Assembly: GCF_014851395.1 (NCBI RefSeq)
Contig: NW_024041039.1
Coordinates: 4,306,112 to 4,370,111, forward strand
Length of the DNA: 64,000 nucleotides
Source of the DNA: Micropterus salmoides
Taxonomy: Eukaryota; Chordata; Actinopteri; Centrarchiformes; Centrarchidae
Direction of reading: 5' to 3'
Shown here: positions 1 through 12,521 of the stretch, in pieces
Layout of the letters: the number at the start of each line of letters is the position of its first letter
Position numbering within the stretch: position 1 is the stretch's first letter
Notes under the pieces: generated by a model
Seen by the model: the letters and a program-made list of their open reading frames with translations, nothing else
The model's database searches: none
What the model was told of the DNA's origin: nothing
Position numbers and translations under genes: made by a program

Positions 1-170
1 ACGTTTGCTGGTATTCTATAAACCATCAGCATTAACAGTTAGCTGTGGTCAAACAGTTCATCACTTCTTCTCAAGTGACTTTGCCTACAAAATAAAAGCG
101 TGCAATGATTGATTTTCGAGTTAAATTGAGAGCTTTTACTATGAAAAGTTCTAAAGGAGATTGAAAACTT

Positions 171-933
171 GGGATGCACCGAATGTTCAGCCACCGGAAT
201 AAATCAGCCGGAAATAGCAAAAAAAAGCTTTTTTTCGGTGTTCGGCCTCATAAGTCAAAAGACTGAATAAATTTTAGCGATCAATTACGTTGACATGTCG
301 GAAACATTTTAAAGTGTATGAGAAAGACACAAAAATCGGCGTGCTGCTGAATTGTCTTCGAGCACATCCACTCCATCTGCGACTGACGTCTTAGAAAAGA
401 CAACAAACGGTCTGACCCGTTTTCAGTGTTTCTGTCACTCGTTTGTGAGAAGGTGATTAAGATAGCCGCACCTAAATTTGTGAGTGCACACGTATTCAAG
501 CCTTTATGGTAAATCCACTGAAGCGGCCCTGAGCGAGCTGACAGGCAGGTTAGAGACTTTATCCTGTCAGTTTGTCTCTTTACAAAGACAAGTGTTGCAG
601 TATGAGAGTCCTGCCTGAAGAGAGGCTGTGAAGTCTTCATGTTACGCCGTACGAGAACCACATACAACATTATTTATCAAACTGGGTCGGACTGGATGAA
701 TTTAGCGCGAAGGAGGAAACACATGTGACAACGTCCTGTTTTCAGATTAAGGCGTCTATACAGGATCCATTAAAAGTAAATGGACACATGAAATTTACTT
801 TACCAGACCCTCGACGGGCCTCGGACCCCCCCACCATAGTCTCGCCAAATACTGTGTGAAACACTGAGGAAAAAGCATGTTTATTTATGCAATGGTAAAA
901 ACTGGCAAAATTAATTTTATTTCGTTGCATCCC
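171..933. mobile_element. hAT-like non-autonomous DNA transposon
   Basis: The left end reads gggatgcaccgaa (171-183) and the right end is its reverse complement with one mismatch (921-933), matching the GGATGCACCGA-type terminal inverted repeats of many fish hAT elements. No convincing transposase reading frame lies between them, so this looks like a deleted or degraded copy of about 760 bp. No clear 8-bp target duplication was seen. Confidence 0.6.
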
Positions 934-1180
934 TACTTAAAAAAGTCTGTGGCTTGCTTGACATTACTTTGAAATAGCTGTCAATGAAACGTGAGATTTG
1001 ATTCCCGTGTATGAGAACACCAAGAATGTCCTCTGCCTGGATGTGCTGGGGAAATGAAAAGAAGCATCTATAAGTTGATGGATGTGGACAAATCGCTGGG
1101 ACGCACAAACTCCGGCACACTGTACGCATAGAAACGGTCTCTTCATAATTCATTTTTTGAAGAGAGCGAGAAAAAATATT

Positions 1181-1253
1181 CGCCCAATGTGGGGATCGAA
1201 CACAAAATCCTGAGGTTGAGAGTCCCGGGCTCTACCGACTGAGCTAACCCGTC
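1181..1253 (-). pseudogene. tRNA-Lys-like pseudogene with a CTC anticodon position
   Basis: Read on the minus strand this 73-nt block aligns throughout with a vertebrate tRNA-Lys(CTT): the A-box region (tagctcagtcggtagagc), the anticodon arm, the B-box core (gttcgatcc) and the 3' ttgggcg are recognisable. The anticodon position reads CTC, not CTT. Two of seven acceptor-stem pairs and two of five T-stem pairs are mismatched, so I call it a pseudogene. A run of six T (minus strand, about 1170-1175) follows, as at a Pol III terminator. It could instead be the head of a tRNA-derived retroposon. Confidence 0.6.
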
Positions 1254-2668
<1,415 letters not shown>

Positions 2669-2671
<3 letters not shown>

Positions 2672-3317
2672 ACATAAGGGCTTTTCAAGGCAAACTAATT
2701 GAAGACCAGACTGCTCAAATACAGCCACAGGACACACTCTCCCCGTCGCACACACATGTACACACAAGCCCATCACACCAGATGACTGCCTGGGAGCTAG
2801 GTAGCATAGCACTAGCTTCTCGCTCACCCTCTCTCTCTGCACAGGCCGCCCCCAAGACACACACATTTGTGGCATGCTAGTTCATCTTCACACACACACC
2901 TTCCATCCTGGGCCTGATGTGGCCCACGGCCCGGCTCAAACTGGCCTCGTCTGCTTCCCCTAATACACACACACATGCTAGGGGCCATAACCAATTGCCT
3001 TAATCTAATCCTTGCACTGGCCCTCTCACTTTAAGCAACATACAGAGTGCAGGAAATAGAGAGAGGGAGAGCCACAATACACCTGCTACATTTCAAAACG
3101 TCTGAAACGTCTAAACAACAGGAACACGGCTGAATCTCTTCTTCTTTCTCTTTCATTTGGCAAACAAAGAAAGTGTTCATCACAGCCAACATGTTGGGGA
3201 GTGGACCGACTGGCAGACTGGTCTCAGCTGTTTAAACCCCTCCTGCCCTCTTTATTTAAATACAGCCAGGGCCGCAGTGTCATCCTTCTCCGTGAAGCAA
3301 TGACTATTGACCCAAAA
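2669..3317. other. Spacer, short CA-rich patches
   Basis: Contains a few short (CA)n patches around 2740-2970. No gene or mobile element recognised. Confidence 0.5.
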
Positions 3318-3455
3318 AAAGTACATTTACTATCCTATCGTACAAAGAACAGCAGCAAACTTTCCGCCATTTTTAAATAAAAATGAACTGATTATCAAAA
3401 CATTTGCCAATTAATTTTCTGCAGACAGACAACTCAATTAATTGCTTCAACTTAA
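3318..3455 (+). repeat. Truncated copy of the MITE at 3504
   Basis: The stretch from 'tttactatc' to 'ttaattttctg' resembles the 3' half of the neighbouring element (3660-3815), including the shared 'agcagcaaa' core and the 'gattatcaaaa' motif. It is a 5'-truncated second copy. Confidence 0.45.
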
Positions 3456-3503
3456 ATACAGCTGAATTTACGATTTGCATATTTTTCATTTCTGTTGTCA
3501 GCA

Positions 3504-3820
3504 GGGCTGCAAATAAAGATTATTTTCATTATTGACTAATCTGCTGACTATTTTCACTATTGTTGACTATGTCAAGAAATTGTGAAAAATGCTCATCACA
3601 ATTCGCCAGAGCCCAAAGTGATATCTTTAAATTGCTTCTTTTATCTAACTAACAGTCCACAACCCAAATACTCTTCATTTACTATCATAAATGACAAAGA
3701 ATAGCAGCAAGCCCTCACATTTTAGAAGATTAAACAAGCAATTTTCCACATTTTTGCTTAAAAAATGATAGAAACGATGAATCAATTATCACAATAGTTT
3801 TAATAATTTTTCTTGCGATC
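3504..3820 (+). mobile_element. hAT-type MITE, cut by assembly gap
   Basis: Starts 'agggctgcaaataaagatta', the typical left end of a very common fish hAT MITE (AGGGCTGCAACTAACGATT type), and continues through the family's internal 'gtgaaaaatgctcatcacaa' and 'gagcccaaagtgatatct' blocks to 'gaatcaattatcacaatag'. The right end is lost in the N run. Confidence 0.65.
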
Positions 3821-4320
3821 NNNNNNNNNNNNNNNNNNNNNNNNNNNNNNNNNNNNNNNNNNNNNNNNNNNNNNNNNNNNNNNNNNNNNNNNNNNNNNNN
3901 NNNNNNNNNNNNNNNNNNNNNNNNNNNNNNNNNNNNNNNNNNNNNNNNNNNNNNNNNNNNNNNNNNNNNNNNNNNNNNNNNNNNNNNNNNNNNNNNNNNN
4001 NNNNNNNNNNNNNNNNNNNNNNNNNNNNNNNNNNNNNNNNNNNNNNNNNNNNNNNNNNNNNNNNNNNNNNNNNNNNNNNNNNNNNNNNNNNNNNNNNNNN
4101 NNNNNNNNNNNNNNNNNNNNNNNNNNNNNNNNNNNNNNNNNNNNNNNNNNNNNNNNNNNNNNNNNNNNNNNNNNNNNNNNNNNNNNNNNNNNNNNNNNNN
4201 NNNNNNNNNNNNNNNNNNNNNNNNNNNNNNNNNNNNNNNNNNNNNNNNNNNNNNNNNNNNNNNNNNNNNNNNNNNNNNNNNNNNNNNNNNNNNNNNNNNN
4301 NNNNNNNNNNNNNNNNNNNN
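3821..4320. other. Assembly gap (500 N)
   Basis: Exactly 500 N, a conventional placeholder for a gap of unknown size. Confidence 1.
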
Positions 4321-4321
4321 T

Positions 4322-4397
4322 CAAAGTCAAGGAAAAGTGTTTAGGAAAGGACAGAGGATGGATTTTTTTTTACCATTACAATGTTTGTATTTAATGT
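4322..4397 (+). repeat. Repeat shared with 39464-39537
   Basis: This block at the gap edge (tcaaagtcaaggaaaagtg... to ...gtttgtatttaatgt) is nearly identical to 39464-39537. At the second site it is preceded by an inverted 'tttccttgac', suggesting the right arm of a small inverted-repeat element whose left arm here is in the gap. Confidence 0.6.
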
Positions 4398-4620
4398 GGA
4401 CAAAGGATGACACTCTGTTGTTGATGACTGCATCTTCCTCTTCACCATTTCTCCTGTCCTAAGACTCACTCCAGTTTCTGTGGTACATTCGGTTCCATCA
4501 CCTGGGTTTATCCTCATGAAGAATCTTTAGGGAAGAGAAAATTTCTTTTTCAACAACAAATATTTTCCATTCTTATGTAAAGTTAGTATTTACAGCAAAA
4601 ATTTGTCATTTTCTGTGGGT

Positions 4621-5705
4621 TTTTCTCCTGTGGCATCCCGCAAGGCTCAATTCTAGGCCCTCTTCTCTTTTCCACTTGGCTCAATACTTAGGAAACATGG
4701 CATCTCTTTCCATTGTTATGCAGATGACAGCCAGATCTATGTACCTTTGAGTAAGGATGACACTCTCAGACCATTGTTTGCATTTGTAGAGGACATAAAG
4801 GCTTGGATGGCTCTCAACTTCTTAAGTTTTAATGAAAACAAAACGTAGGTGATGGTTTTTAACGGCACCCTTGGGACTCACTCCTCTCCTCACCTCGATC
4901 TAGGCCCCCCAGCTCAGAATATCACGCCAACCGTCACTGACCTAGAAGTCAAAATTGATGCAGATATGAAACCGGATAAACATGTTGGGTTAGTGATTAA
5001 ATCTAGTTTCTTTCAATTAAGACAGCTGGCTAAGCTGAAACTGATTCTTTCTAAGCAGAATTTTGAGACCGTTATACACGCCTTTTTGACTACTAAACTA
5101 GATTACTGCAATGCACTTTTCATTGGGATGAGTGGATCGTCTCTCGCCCGTCTCCAGATGGTGCAAAACGCTGCAGCCCGTCTTCTAACAGGAACACATA
5201 AATATGAACACATCTCCCCAGTTCTACGCTCACTCCATTGGCTACCCATACAATTTAGGATAGATTTTAAACTTATTTTACTGACTTTTAAATCCTTGAA
5301 TGGCCTTGCCCCCTCCTTATTTATCTGAGCTGCTTCATCCTTATACACCCACCTGTTCGCTCAGGTCAGTTGACAAACTTCTCCTGAGAGTGCCTAAAAC
5401 CCCTCGCAAACTTAAAGGGGACCGTGCTTTTGCGGTAGCAGCTCCGAAATTGTGGAATGCCATTCATCTTACCATTAGACAGGCTTCCTCACTGTCTGAT
5501 TTTAAACCTTGTCTTAAAACCCATCTCTTCCATCTGGCTTTTGACCTTTGAGGATGACACTTGGAGGAACTAATTTGTTAGTATTTAACGGTATACATTA
5601 TATAACCTGTAAATTGATGTTTGCTTTTTTTAATCTTTGTACAGCACTTTGTGCAACTTCGTGATTGCTGTTAAAGTTCTCTGTAAATAAATTTTGATTG
5701 AATGT
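4621..5705 (+). mobile_element. LINE 3' half (L2/CR1-type), degenerate
   Basis: A 5'-truncated, frameshifted non-LTR retrotransposon. Around 4628-4680 it encodes the reverse-transcriptase block GIPQGSILGPLLFS, followed near 4720 by the catalytic YADD motif. The frame at 4849-5328 carries the post-RT region with the LDYCNALF, LQMVQNAAARLL and SLHWLPI blocks typical of fish L2/CR1/Rex-type elements. The end continues in another frame at 5300-5551 (KGDRAFAVAAPKLWN). The 3' UTR ends in an ATAAAT-type tail at about 5705. At least two frameshifts and stops make it dead. The assignment is from remembered family motifs. Confidence 0.85.
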
Positions 5706-6584
5706 AAGGAAAACTACTTAATGTTAATTTTTACATCTTGAGGGTAATGAGATATTTTAATTTGTTTTCTATTCTATTGTGTCACACTACAATAAAACAT
5801 GAACATGTAACATATTCACATTTATGTTAGTTGTAAGATGAACTGCATATTTAGAATAGGCCTATGTTAGTTATAAGCTACAACAAATAAGTGTACAACA
5901 AATGAATGCTAAAACTAGAAATGTGCCTAGCTATCACTAGTTTAATTAGTTTGCAATAATAATGCAATTAATCGAACTGACTTACAACTCTCCTTACATT
6001 AGCTAGCTTAATATCGATGTGAGCTAAACATTGCTCTGGACATAATACATTTGATTTTAAAACTCAAAGAGTCTTCTTTAAAATTAAACATCAACTCTGT
6101 TCACTTTGACAAAGTTAACGTTAAGCTAGTTTGAGTGCACAGACAATAACTATCTTTTTTTCAATTTCAATTTCATACTTTTGAATTCACTTTTCTGTTT
6201 TGTTTTTATCTTGGGTTTGTCGTCAGTAGTTCTCTGTCTTCACCACAGGTTAACTTCCACTGGTGTTGTCTTAGTTGTGTGTGCCTGAGCTTCCACCCAG
6301 GTGGTGGTGAAAGAAAGACAAAACTACTGATGCATCTGTGCCAAAACGGCAGTTAGGGAAAATATAGTAACATGTATGTTACTGTAACCATATACAGAGG
6401 TTTACTATAATTTTAAAATTTGAAACATCAGATTTTTTAATTACAGTGAACCGCTGTATATGGTGTCTGACGTCACCTAAAATTCCCATAATGCAATGGA
6501 AATTACAGTTATTTACTGGAAAGAGGATATACAGTATTATACTGGGTGATATGTGGTTAATAACTGTAGAAATTACAGCTAAGG
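5706..6584. other. Spacer, AT-rich
   Basis: No gene seen. The part at 6380-6590 is a patchwork of 'aattacagt' motifs that looks like an old MITE without definable ends. Confidence 0.4.
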
Positions 6585-7431
6585 AGAAGAATAACTGGAC
6601 TGTTACTCAGTGGTCCAAAGTCTTTTTAGGTGAAAGTAAATTCTGCATTTCATTTGGAAATCCAGGTCCCAGAGTCTGGAGGACGAGTGGAGAGGCACAG
6701 AATCCAAGTAGCTTTAAGTCCAGTGTGAAGTTTTCACAGTCAGTGATCATTTGGGTGCCATGTGATCTGCTGGTGTTGGTCCACTGTGTTTTAAGTCCAG
6801 AGTCAATGCAGCGTCTACCAGGAGACTTTAAATCACTTCATGCTTCCAACTGCTGACGAGCTTTATGGAGATGCTGATTTCCTTTGAAGCAGGACTTGGC
6901 ACCTGCCCACAGGGCCAAAACCACTAGCACCTGGTTTGCTGACCACGGTGTTACTGAGGTTTATTGGCCAGCCAGCTCACCTGACCTGAACCCCATAGAG
7001 AATTTATAGAGTATTGTCAAGAGGAAAGTGCGAGACACCAGACCAACAAAACAGACGAGCTGAAAGCCGCTATCAAAGCACCCTGGGATTCTATAACAAC
7101 TCAGCAGTGTCACAGGCTGATTGTGTCCATGCTACACTGCATTGATGGAGTTTTTTGTGCATAAGAGAGTGCATAAATTAACCTTTTTCAGAACTTTTCA
7201 GAAGGTTGACATTTTTGAATTATTCATAACTTTATTCTATATAATATAATATTTTGAAATATGGATTTTTGATTTCCATGAACTGTAAGCTGTAATCATC
7301 GAGATAAAAACAAAAAAAAGGCCTGAAATATTTTACTTTATATGTAATGAATCTGGAGTATATGAAAGTTTCACTTTTTGACTTAAATTACAGGAAAAAA
7401 TTAACTTTTTCACAATTGAGATGCTCCTGTA
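6585..7431 (+). mobile_element. Tc1/mariner element remnant
   Basis: Plus-strand frames give scattered Tc1-transposase blocks: WSKVFLGESKFCISFGNPG (6610-6665), a GDAD-like block near 6868, the region of the second catalytic Asp (about 6895-6930), then PDLNPIEN near 6985 before the KRKVRDTR block. Stops and shifts interrupt every block. The right end is a terminal inverted repeat ending gatgctcctgta at 7431, matching the family ends at 38839 and 40212. The left half is missing. Confidence 0.75.
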
Positions 7432-7740
7432 TGTCCTGGAGTCTGGTGAAGCGTGCTCGGACTAAAGCCCCTTTCACTCTCTTCTAGAGGAAGGAGTTGA
7501 GCTCCTGTCTTTTAGAGAGTAAAAGATTGTTATTTTGCTGATCTGAAACATTCCCAGGTCTCTAATCTCATCCTCTAACTCCTGCACAGCACTCTTGATG
7601 TTAACTATGACAATAGTTGTGTATTCCTGACAAAACACTCTAATTTGAGCCTTTCCTACCTCCCACCTCTGAGTCAGGGAAAGAAAAACACATTTCAAAG
7701 ATCTCCAGTAAGCCCAAAACTATTTTAAATTAACATCGTG
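7432..7740 (-). mobile_element. Tx1-type LINE ORF2 scrap
   Basis: The minus-strand frame 7698-7474 has VGKAQIRVFCQEYTT and a downstream QELEDEIRDL block, followed at 7480-7440 by GALVRARF. These resemble the segment just before the reverse-transcriptase domain in fish L1-Tx1 ORF2. It breaks off precisely at the Tc1 end, so the Tc1-like element may have inserted into it. Confidence 0.5.
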
Positions 7741-9419
7741 TAATAATTTATCATTAAAATGTCAAACACGATTGTGGTTTTCCAGTGGAAGAAAGAGTCA
7801 GCTCCATAAAAACAAAACAATGGTCTGTAAAAGGAATTGGGATGATCTGTCAGGCTGCAGCGGCCTACAGAAACAGCCAGGTGGGCTTGGTCAGGCGGCT
7901 GCTCCTGTGGGCGCACACTTGTCTGCCCTCCATCAGCGCAGAGTACATCCCTGGCGGACATCATGTACTCTGTCAGTAAAAGAACCAGATACATAAAACC
8001 TGTCTAGTCTAGCTGCACTTACTCTACCATCTGATATTTTGTGATATAAGTGTCCTGCCTAGCTGAATGTTCCCCGGTCAAAAAGAAGTGCTCTTAAAGG
8101 CACTGAAAATATAATTCACATATTATATATGTTATATATTATTATTATTATTATATACACTTGTTATATTATATACATTCACTTATAATACATTTATACA
8201 CCTAACATGCTTACTACAAGTACATTAAAGATATATTCTCCTGAGCTTTAACATACTTCTATATATGTATGTATGTATACTTTGAATAGATTGGTAATAA
8301 ATATATACTTAATTAAACTTTTAATAAATATCTGTAACGGGTGTGGTTAGGGGAGTGTGAAGGACGACTCCAGATGGCTTCTTTTTACAATTTATTGGCT
8401 CTTGCAGAACACAATGCACATATTAATTTCCTTCTGGCTTCCTCTTACTGCACCTCTGCTTCCCTCAGCGGTACAAAACGAGACTGAGGGAGATGAGCAC
8501 TACGGAAGCTTAGGAGGTACAAAAGGGATAGTGTGCAGCTAAGGACATTTCCACAGGAAAAAATAGCAAAAATAAAGATAAATAAAAACAACTCAATGAG
8601 ATAAAATTCACAAATATTCAATAAAATCATTAAATGATAGATAAAATCCACAGATGCAAATTTGAAAATAACAATTATCAAAGGGCATTTTTAACTACGT
8701 TACATATGTTTAAATAAAAGCATATTTTTCACAACATTTTAGTCTATTATTAAAAATATATTTATTTAACTCTTGGTAAATACTATTTAGGTGTACTTTG
8801 TGGAAGTACATTGTTAAACAATTTAAAGTGGGTTAAAAATATATTTATGCCAAACATGAAAGTTAACGTGAGTTACAGTTGCACCTAGCTAAGCAAGCTA
8901 GCTAGCTCCGCACAGGGCCGTTAGCTCCGGCGTATCATCACTTCCGGGCACTTCCTGGTTGCAAAAACTCGACATGGCGCCGACCTATCGGCCAAACTCG
9001 AGGCTTCAAAATGGTGGTCCACAAACCAAATCAGAATCAAGGTTTTCAAATCGATGACCCAATCACACAGCGTGAAAGTCTGCTTCACTAAGTTAAGGTG
9101 TGAACTGTTGTTGAGAGAGGGAAGCTATTTCTGGCCAGAAATCATTTTGTTTCTCAGGTTTCCTTTGTTTTACTTTACCGACACGATGTGTCGACGCAGA
9201 GACGTCTTTCTTGGTAAGTTAATTATTGTTAGCAAGACAGCACAATTGTGTAAGTCAACTAAAGCTGAGCTCACTCTGGGTTTGGAAATAATTTCCTTGA
9301 TGGATAGCTCTGGTGTACATCAGCTAATGCTAGCACGTGGATTAATATATTTATTAGCTAACGTTAGTTAGCATTTTAATAGCTTCATAATCGAGACAGC
9401 AACTTTCGTCCGCCTTAAA
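7741..9419. other. Spacer, AT-rich
   Basis: AT-rich with TATA/TTA microsatellite-like patches at 8100-8330. The 8930-9050 part (atggcgccgacc, aaaatggtgg) resembles a fish interspersed repeat more than a promoter. A short ATG frame with a good donor at 9186-9216 has no recognisable partner exon. Confidence 0.4.
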
Positions 9420-9560
9420 CAGTGTTGGGAGTAACGCGTTACAAAAGAAACGCAATTAACGTTACAGTAATGTAACGTTATTGCTTTTTGCTGTAAGGCA
9501 GTTTTTAATGTTACTAACATTTTGGTAACAGTCAACTATATCAGTAACCTGTTGCTGGAA
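9420..9560. repeat. CAGTGTTGGG-type transposon end
   Basis: Begins 'cagtgttgggagtaacgcgt' followed by alternating gttac/taacg motifs, a well-known fish DNA-transposon terminus. The inverse end of the same type lies at 25960-26098. Family not assigned. Confidence 0.5.
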
Positions 9561-11339
9561 TTTGATGCATGACATTTTAACAAGGCAGGACTGTGAATGT
9601 GTGTGTGAGTCCTCAATTCTGCTTTTGCACTGTTAAAATGACCAGTGAGGTCTTTATCACAGTAATAAATGCAACTAATGTGTTGCTGTCTGTGTGCTAA
9701 AGGTTCACATTTTTATAGTCTACCTTAATGCTCACATGTCCGTGTTTACAGGAAGTTATTGGTCACTGTAATCATTATTCCTGCCCATAGTCTGTAAAGA
9801 CATCACACAGTTGTCATTTTTGTATAAGTTCATTCTAAAGTTTAGCTGAAGCTACTGTGAATCATCAGCTAAGCATCTGTGTTAGACTATTCAAAAGTGG
9901 ATATCTTCTAAAGGTACACTGTTTTTTTTTAGAGACTTCTCTTCACTGCAACCATGGAGGGGGAATTATTACAGTGACCAATAACTCAGTTATAACCACA
10001 GTCTATGGTTGTAACAGCAATGTTAAAGTGTACACGCTTATGTGAGAATTGTTTTAAGACACGCTTGAAATAATGTTTTTGTGCTGCAATGCCTGACCAC
10101 ACGATATTATAGCATGTGATGTTATATAAAATACTGCTCAACTTTATGTCCATTTGTGTGGTCATAGATCCTGTATTCAACTTTTAAAAGTTGAACCTAC
10201 CCTTTGCCAACTTTAACCAACTTAATGCTAAAGCCAGAGTTGGAATTTCCTGCCTTAGCTCAAGAAAATTAAATAAAGAATAATAATAAAGATTTGCTAC
10301 AAATATAGAATTACAGTGTTTATAATGATACGCAAATGAAGAACTAAACTAGGTGGAAGTACTGGTCTAACTGAATATTTATTATATCTCATTTGCAACT
10401 GCATTTCTTTTCTTTTATAGCTTCCTGGGATCGTTGCCTCACTGCGATTGGCTTAGAGGCCACGAAAACCTCAAAGGACCAGCTGGACCCTCACAAGCTC
10501 AGTGTGTCTGGCTCCTGCACACCATCACTGTTTTTGCTCTCACTACATGTCAACGGGGTCAGACTAAATACACAAATATTCTTGTGAAAAAAGAATTTTA
10601 TTTAAAATATTGTTATACATTACATTCATACATACAAGTATTTGGCTACTTTTTTACTTCACAAATTGACTGCTGTGTTAGAGGAGCCAGCTTTGTGCGC
10701 TCTCTTGATTTAAACTCTTGGGATTATGCCTGAGAACACAAAACAGATGGCTCTCACAAGATGTTTACAAATGTGTTTATGATTATTTTTCGTTCTTCTG
10801 TGACTTATGTCACTTTCAAAAACCTATGTCATTGTCAGAGAGAAGAGAAGAACAGGATCTATAATTATAAGTCGTTTTGGAGTCATTACTCCTAATTGAT
10901 GACTCCAGCGACGTCCATGATTGTGATGCTGCAAAGATGGCGCTGTTGTTCCGCACGAAGATAGCTCTGTCTAATTCACCCAAAAATCGTTCAGTCACCC
11001 TGTTCCACGCTCTCGGTCAGATGTAAGTCAAAAAACTAGCCCGCTATATATACAACTGACTGCTAAAGCCACTCACAAACATCCGTTTTTAGAGAATAAC
11101 ACTGGACATCCCGAATACACAAACCCCCCTTTTCACACCTGTCTTCACCTTTTGGTAATCGACCCCCACCACCGCTAATAGAGGATAAGGCCGGACACGC
11201 CCTAATACAAACACCCATTTTCCCCCCATCTCTTTGTTGTTCAACCTCACTATGACCCCCAATTTTTTCTTTTTATTATTTTTTTGTTTTTATTAATTTT
11301 TTTAAAATTAATTTTTGATTAATTCATTTTTTTTATTAA
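9561..11339. other. Spacer with one weak exon candidate
   Basis: Nothing firm. At 10937-11022 an ATG in good context (gcaaagatggcg) opens 28 codons and stops at a strong donor (gat|gtaagtc), but no downstream exon was found. 11250-11340 is poly-T/AT-rich. Confidence 0.35.
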
Positions 11340-11660
11340 TCGCATGACAGCTAAAGACAGTTCAGTCAGGACGCTCATCAATGTTTTAACTGTTTGTTGT
11401 TAAAGTAGTTTTCAACAGGATTCAATAAGCACCTCTTTGTTTTATGTCCTAATAAAGAGTCAACTGTCTGTTCCTGTGAGCCTCGTGTGTTTCTGAAGTT
11501 TATCTGGTCATCATTAGGGGGTAAAACCTGCAGAGCTCTGCTGCTGTTGTTAACCACATTCGCACCACAACATTTCCCCTTTACATCACTGAAAAACTAA
11601 AATAACTGCAAAGATAAAATAAGGAACCAGCAACTTCCACTGGAAGTGTTTCAGCAGCTG
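11340..11660 (+). repeat. Relic of receptor-unit upstream DNA
   Basis: Matches 14935-15160 (acagttcag, gttttcaa.aggattcaataagc, cctaataaag, caactgtctgttcctgtgag, gggtaaaacc) and in part 28820-28900 and 29395-29425. These are the far-upstream segments of the receptor units, so an additional unit may once have stood here. Confidence 0.6.
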
Positions 11661-12521
11661 AGTGTGTAGCCTGCCTGCAGTGTTGCCAATTTTGTCACTG
11701 AAATAAGGGAGAAAAAGTGGCCTGCTGCAGCAGTGCTGGTATATTTTTGTGTGAATATACAGTGTATTGTTTTAAGCAATTTGTCATAATGATAGCTAAT
11801 CTCTTGATTAAATATTTGATAGGTTTAATAATTGTTATTTACAGCAGGTACCTTTAACACAGACCTTTAATTAGACCACTAGCCTACCTGTTACCTTTAC
11901 TATTTGTCTAATACGAAACACTTGTGACTCTTGCTGCTCTGACAGAGATCACAGCTCTAACAGTGGACAGATGATGCAGCTGTGCAACAAGTCATATAAT
12001 GGATGTCGCTTTAAAATGACGGCTCAGACGAAAGGACATCTCATTTCGTTAAATGCCTGTTTCCTCGACTCCTCTCTCCTCGATGGTTGCAACTCACAAC
12101 ATCACCACTAGATGCCAGTTTTTACACGGATTGATACGAAATTGAAGACTTTACTCACCTACTGCCATCTCCTCCAACATCGGCAGATTGTTGGTCACCT
12201 CCCGCTGTCGGTGGTGAACACCTGGATTTCTCCGTCGTTCCAGCGCTGAGCTACGAGGTATACTCTTGGGGCAGCCATCTAGCTGTCCCGGTCTGGTTTT
12301 GCCTCAAGCCGATACCTCTGCAGTTGGTAGATAGCTGTCAGCTGCCTCCAGCCAGTCCTCCGTACCTCATGCATTCCATGATATGGACCATCTTCTCGCT
12401 GTGCCTGACAGTCTTCCATCTCTGTGTTTGGCTAATGGCTAGCTCCAGGCTAACACTTTCAGCAACCGGCATGAAGCTCAAGTACTCTATCCCACAGCTG
12501 CTAAATCTCAACAACCGCTCC

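Noticed and set aside
3800..4394. Open frames across the first N run
   Set aside because: They consist of unknown bases and have no real coding evidence.
9186..10590. Two-exon gene starting MCRRRDVFLG
   Set aside because: The second piece (from 10424) has no recognisable domain, and the region resembles interspersed repeat; splice sites alone are not enough.
10937..11022. Possible first exon of a small host gene
   Set aside because: Good start context and donor, but the 28 residues match nothing I know and no acceptor with continuing frame was found.
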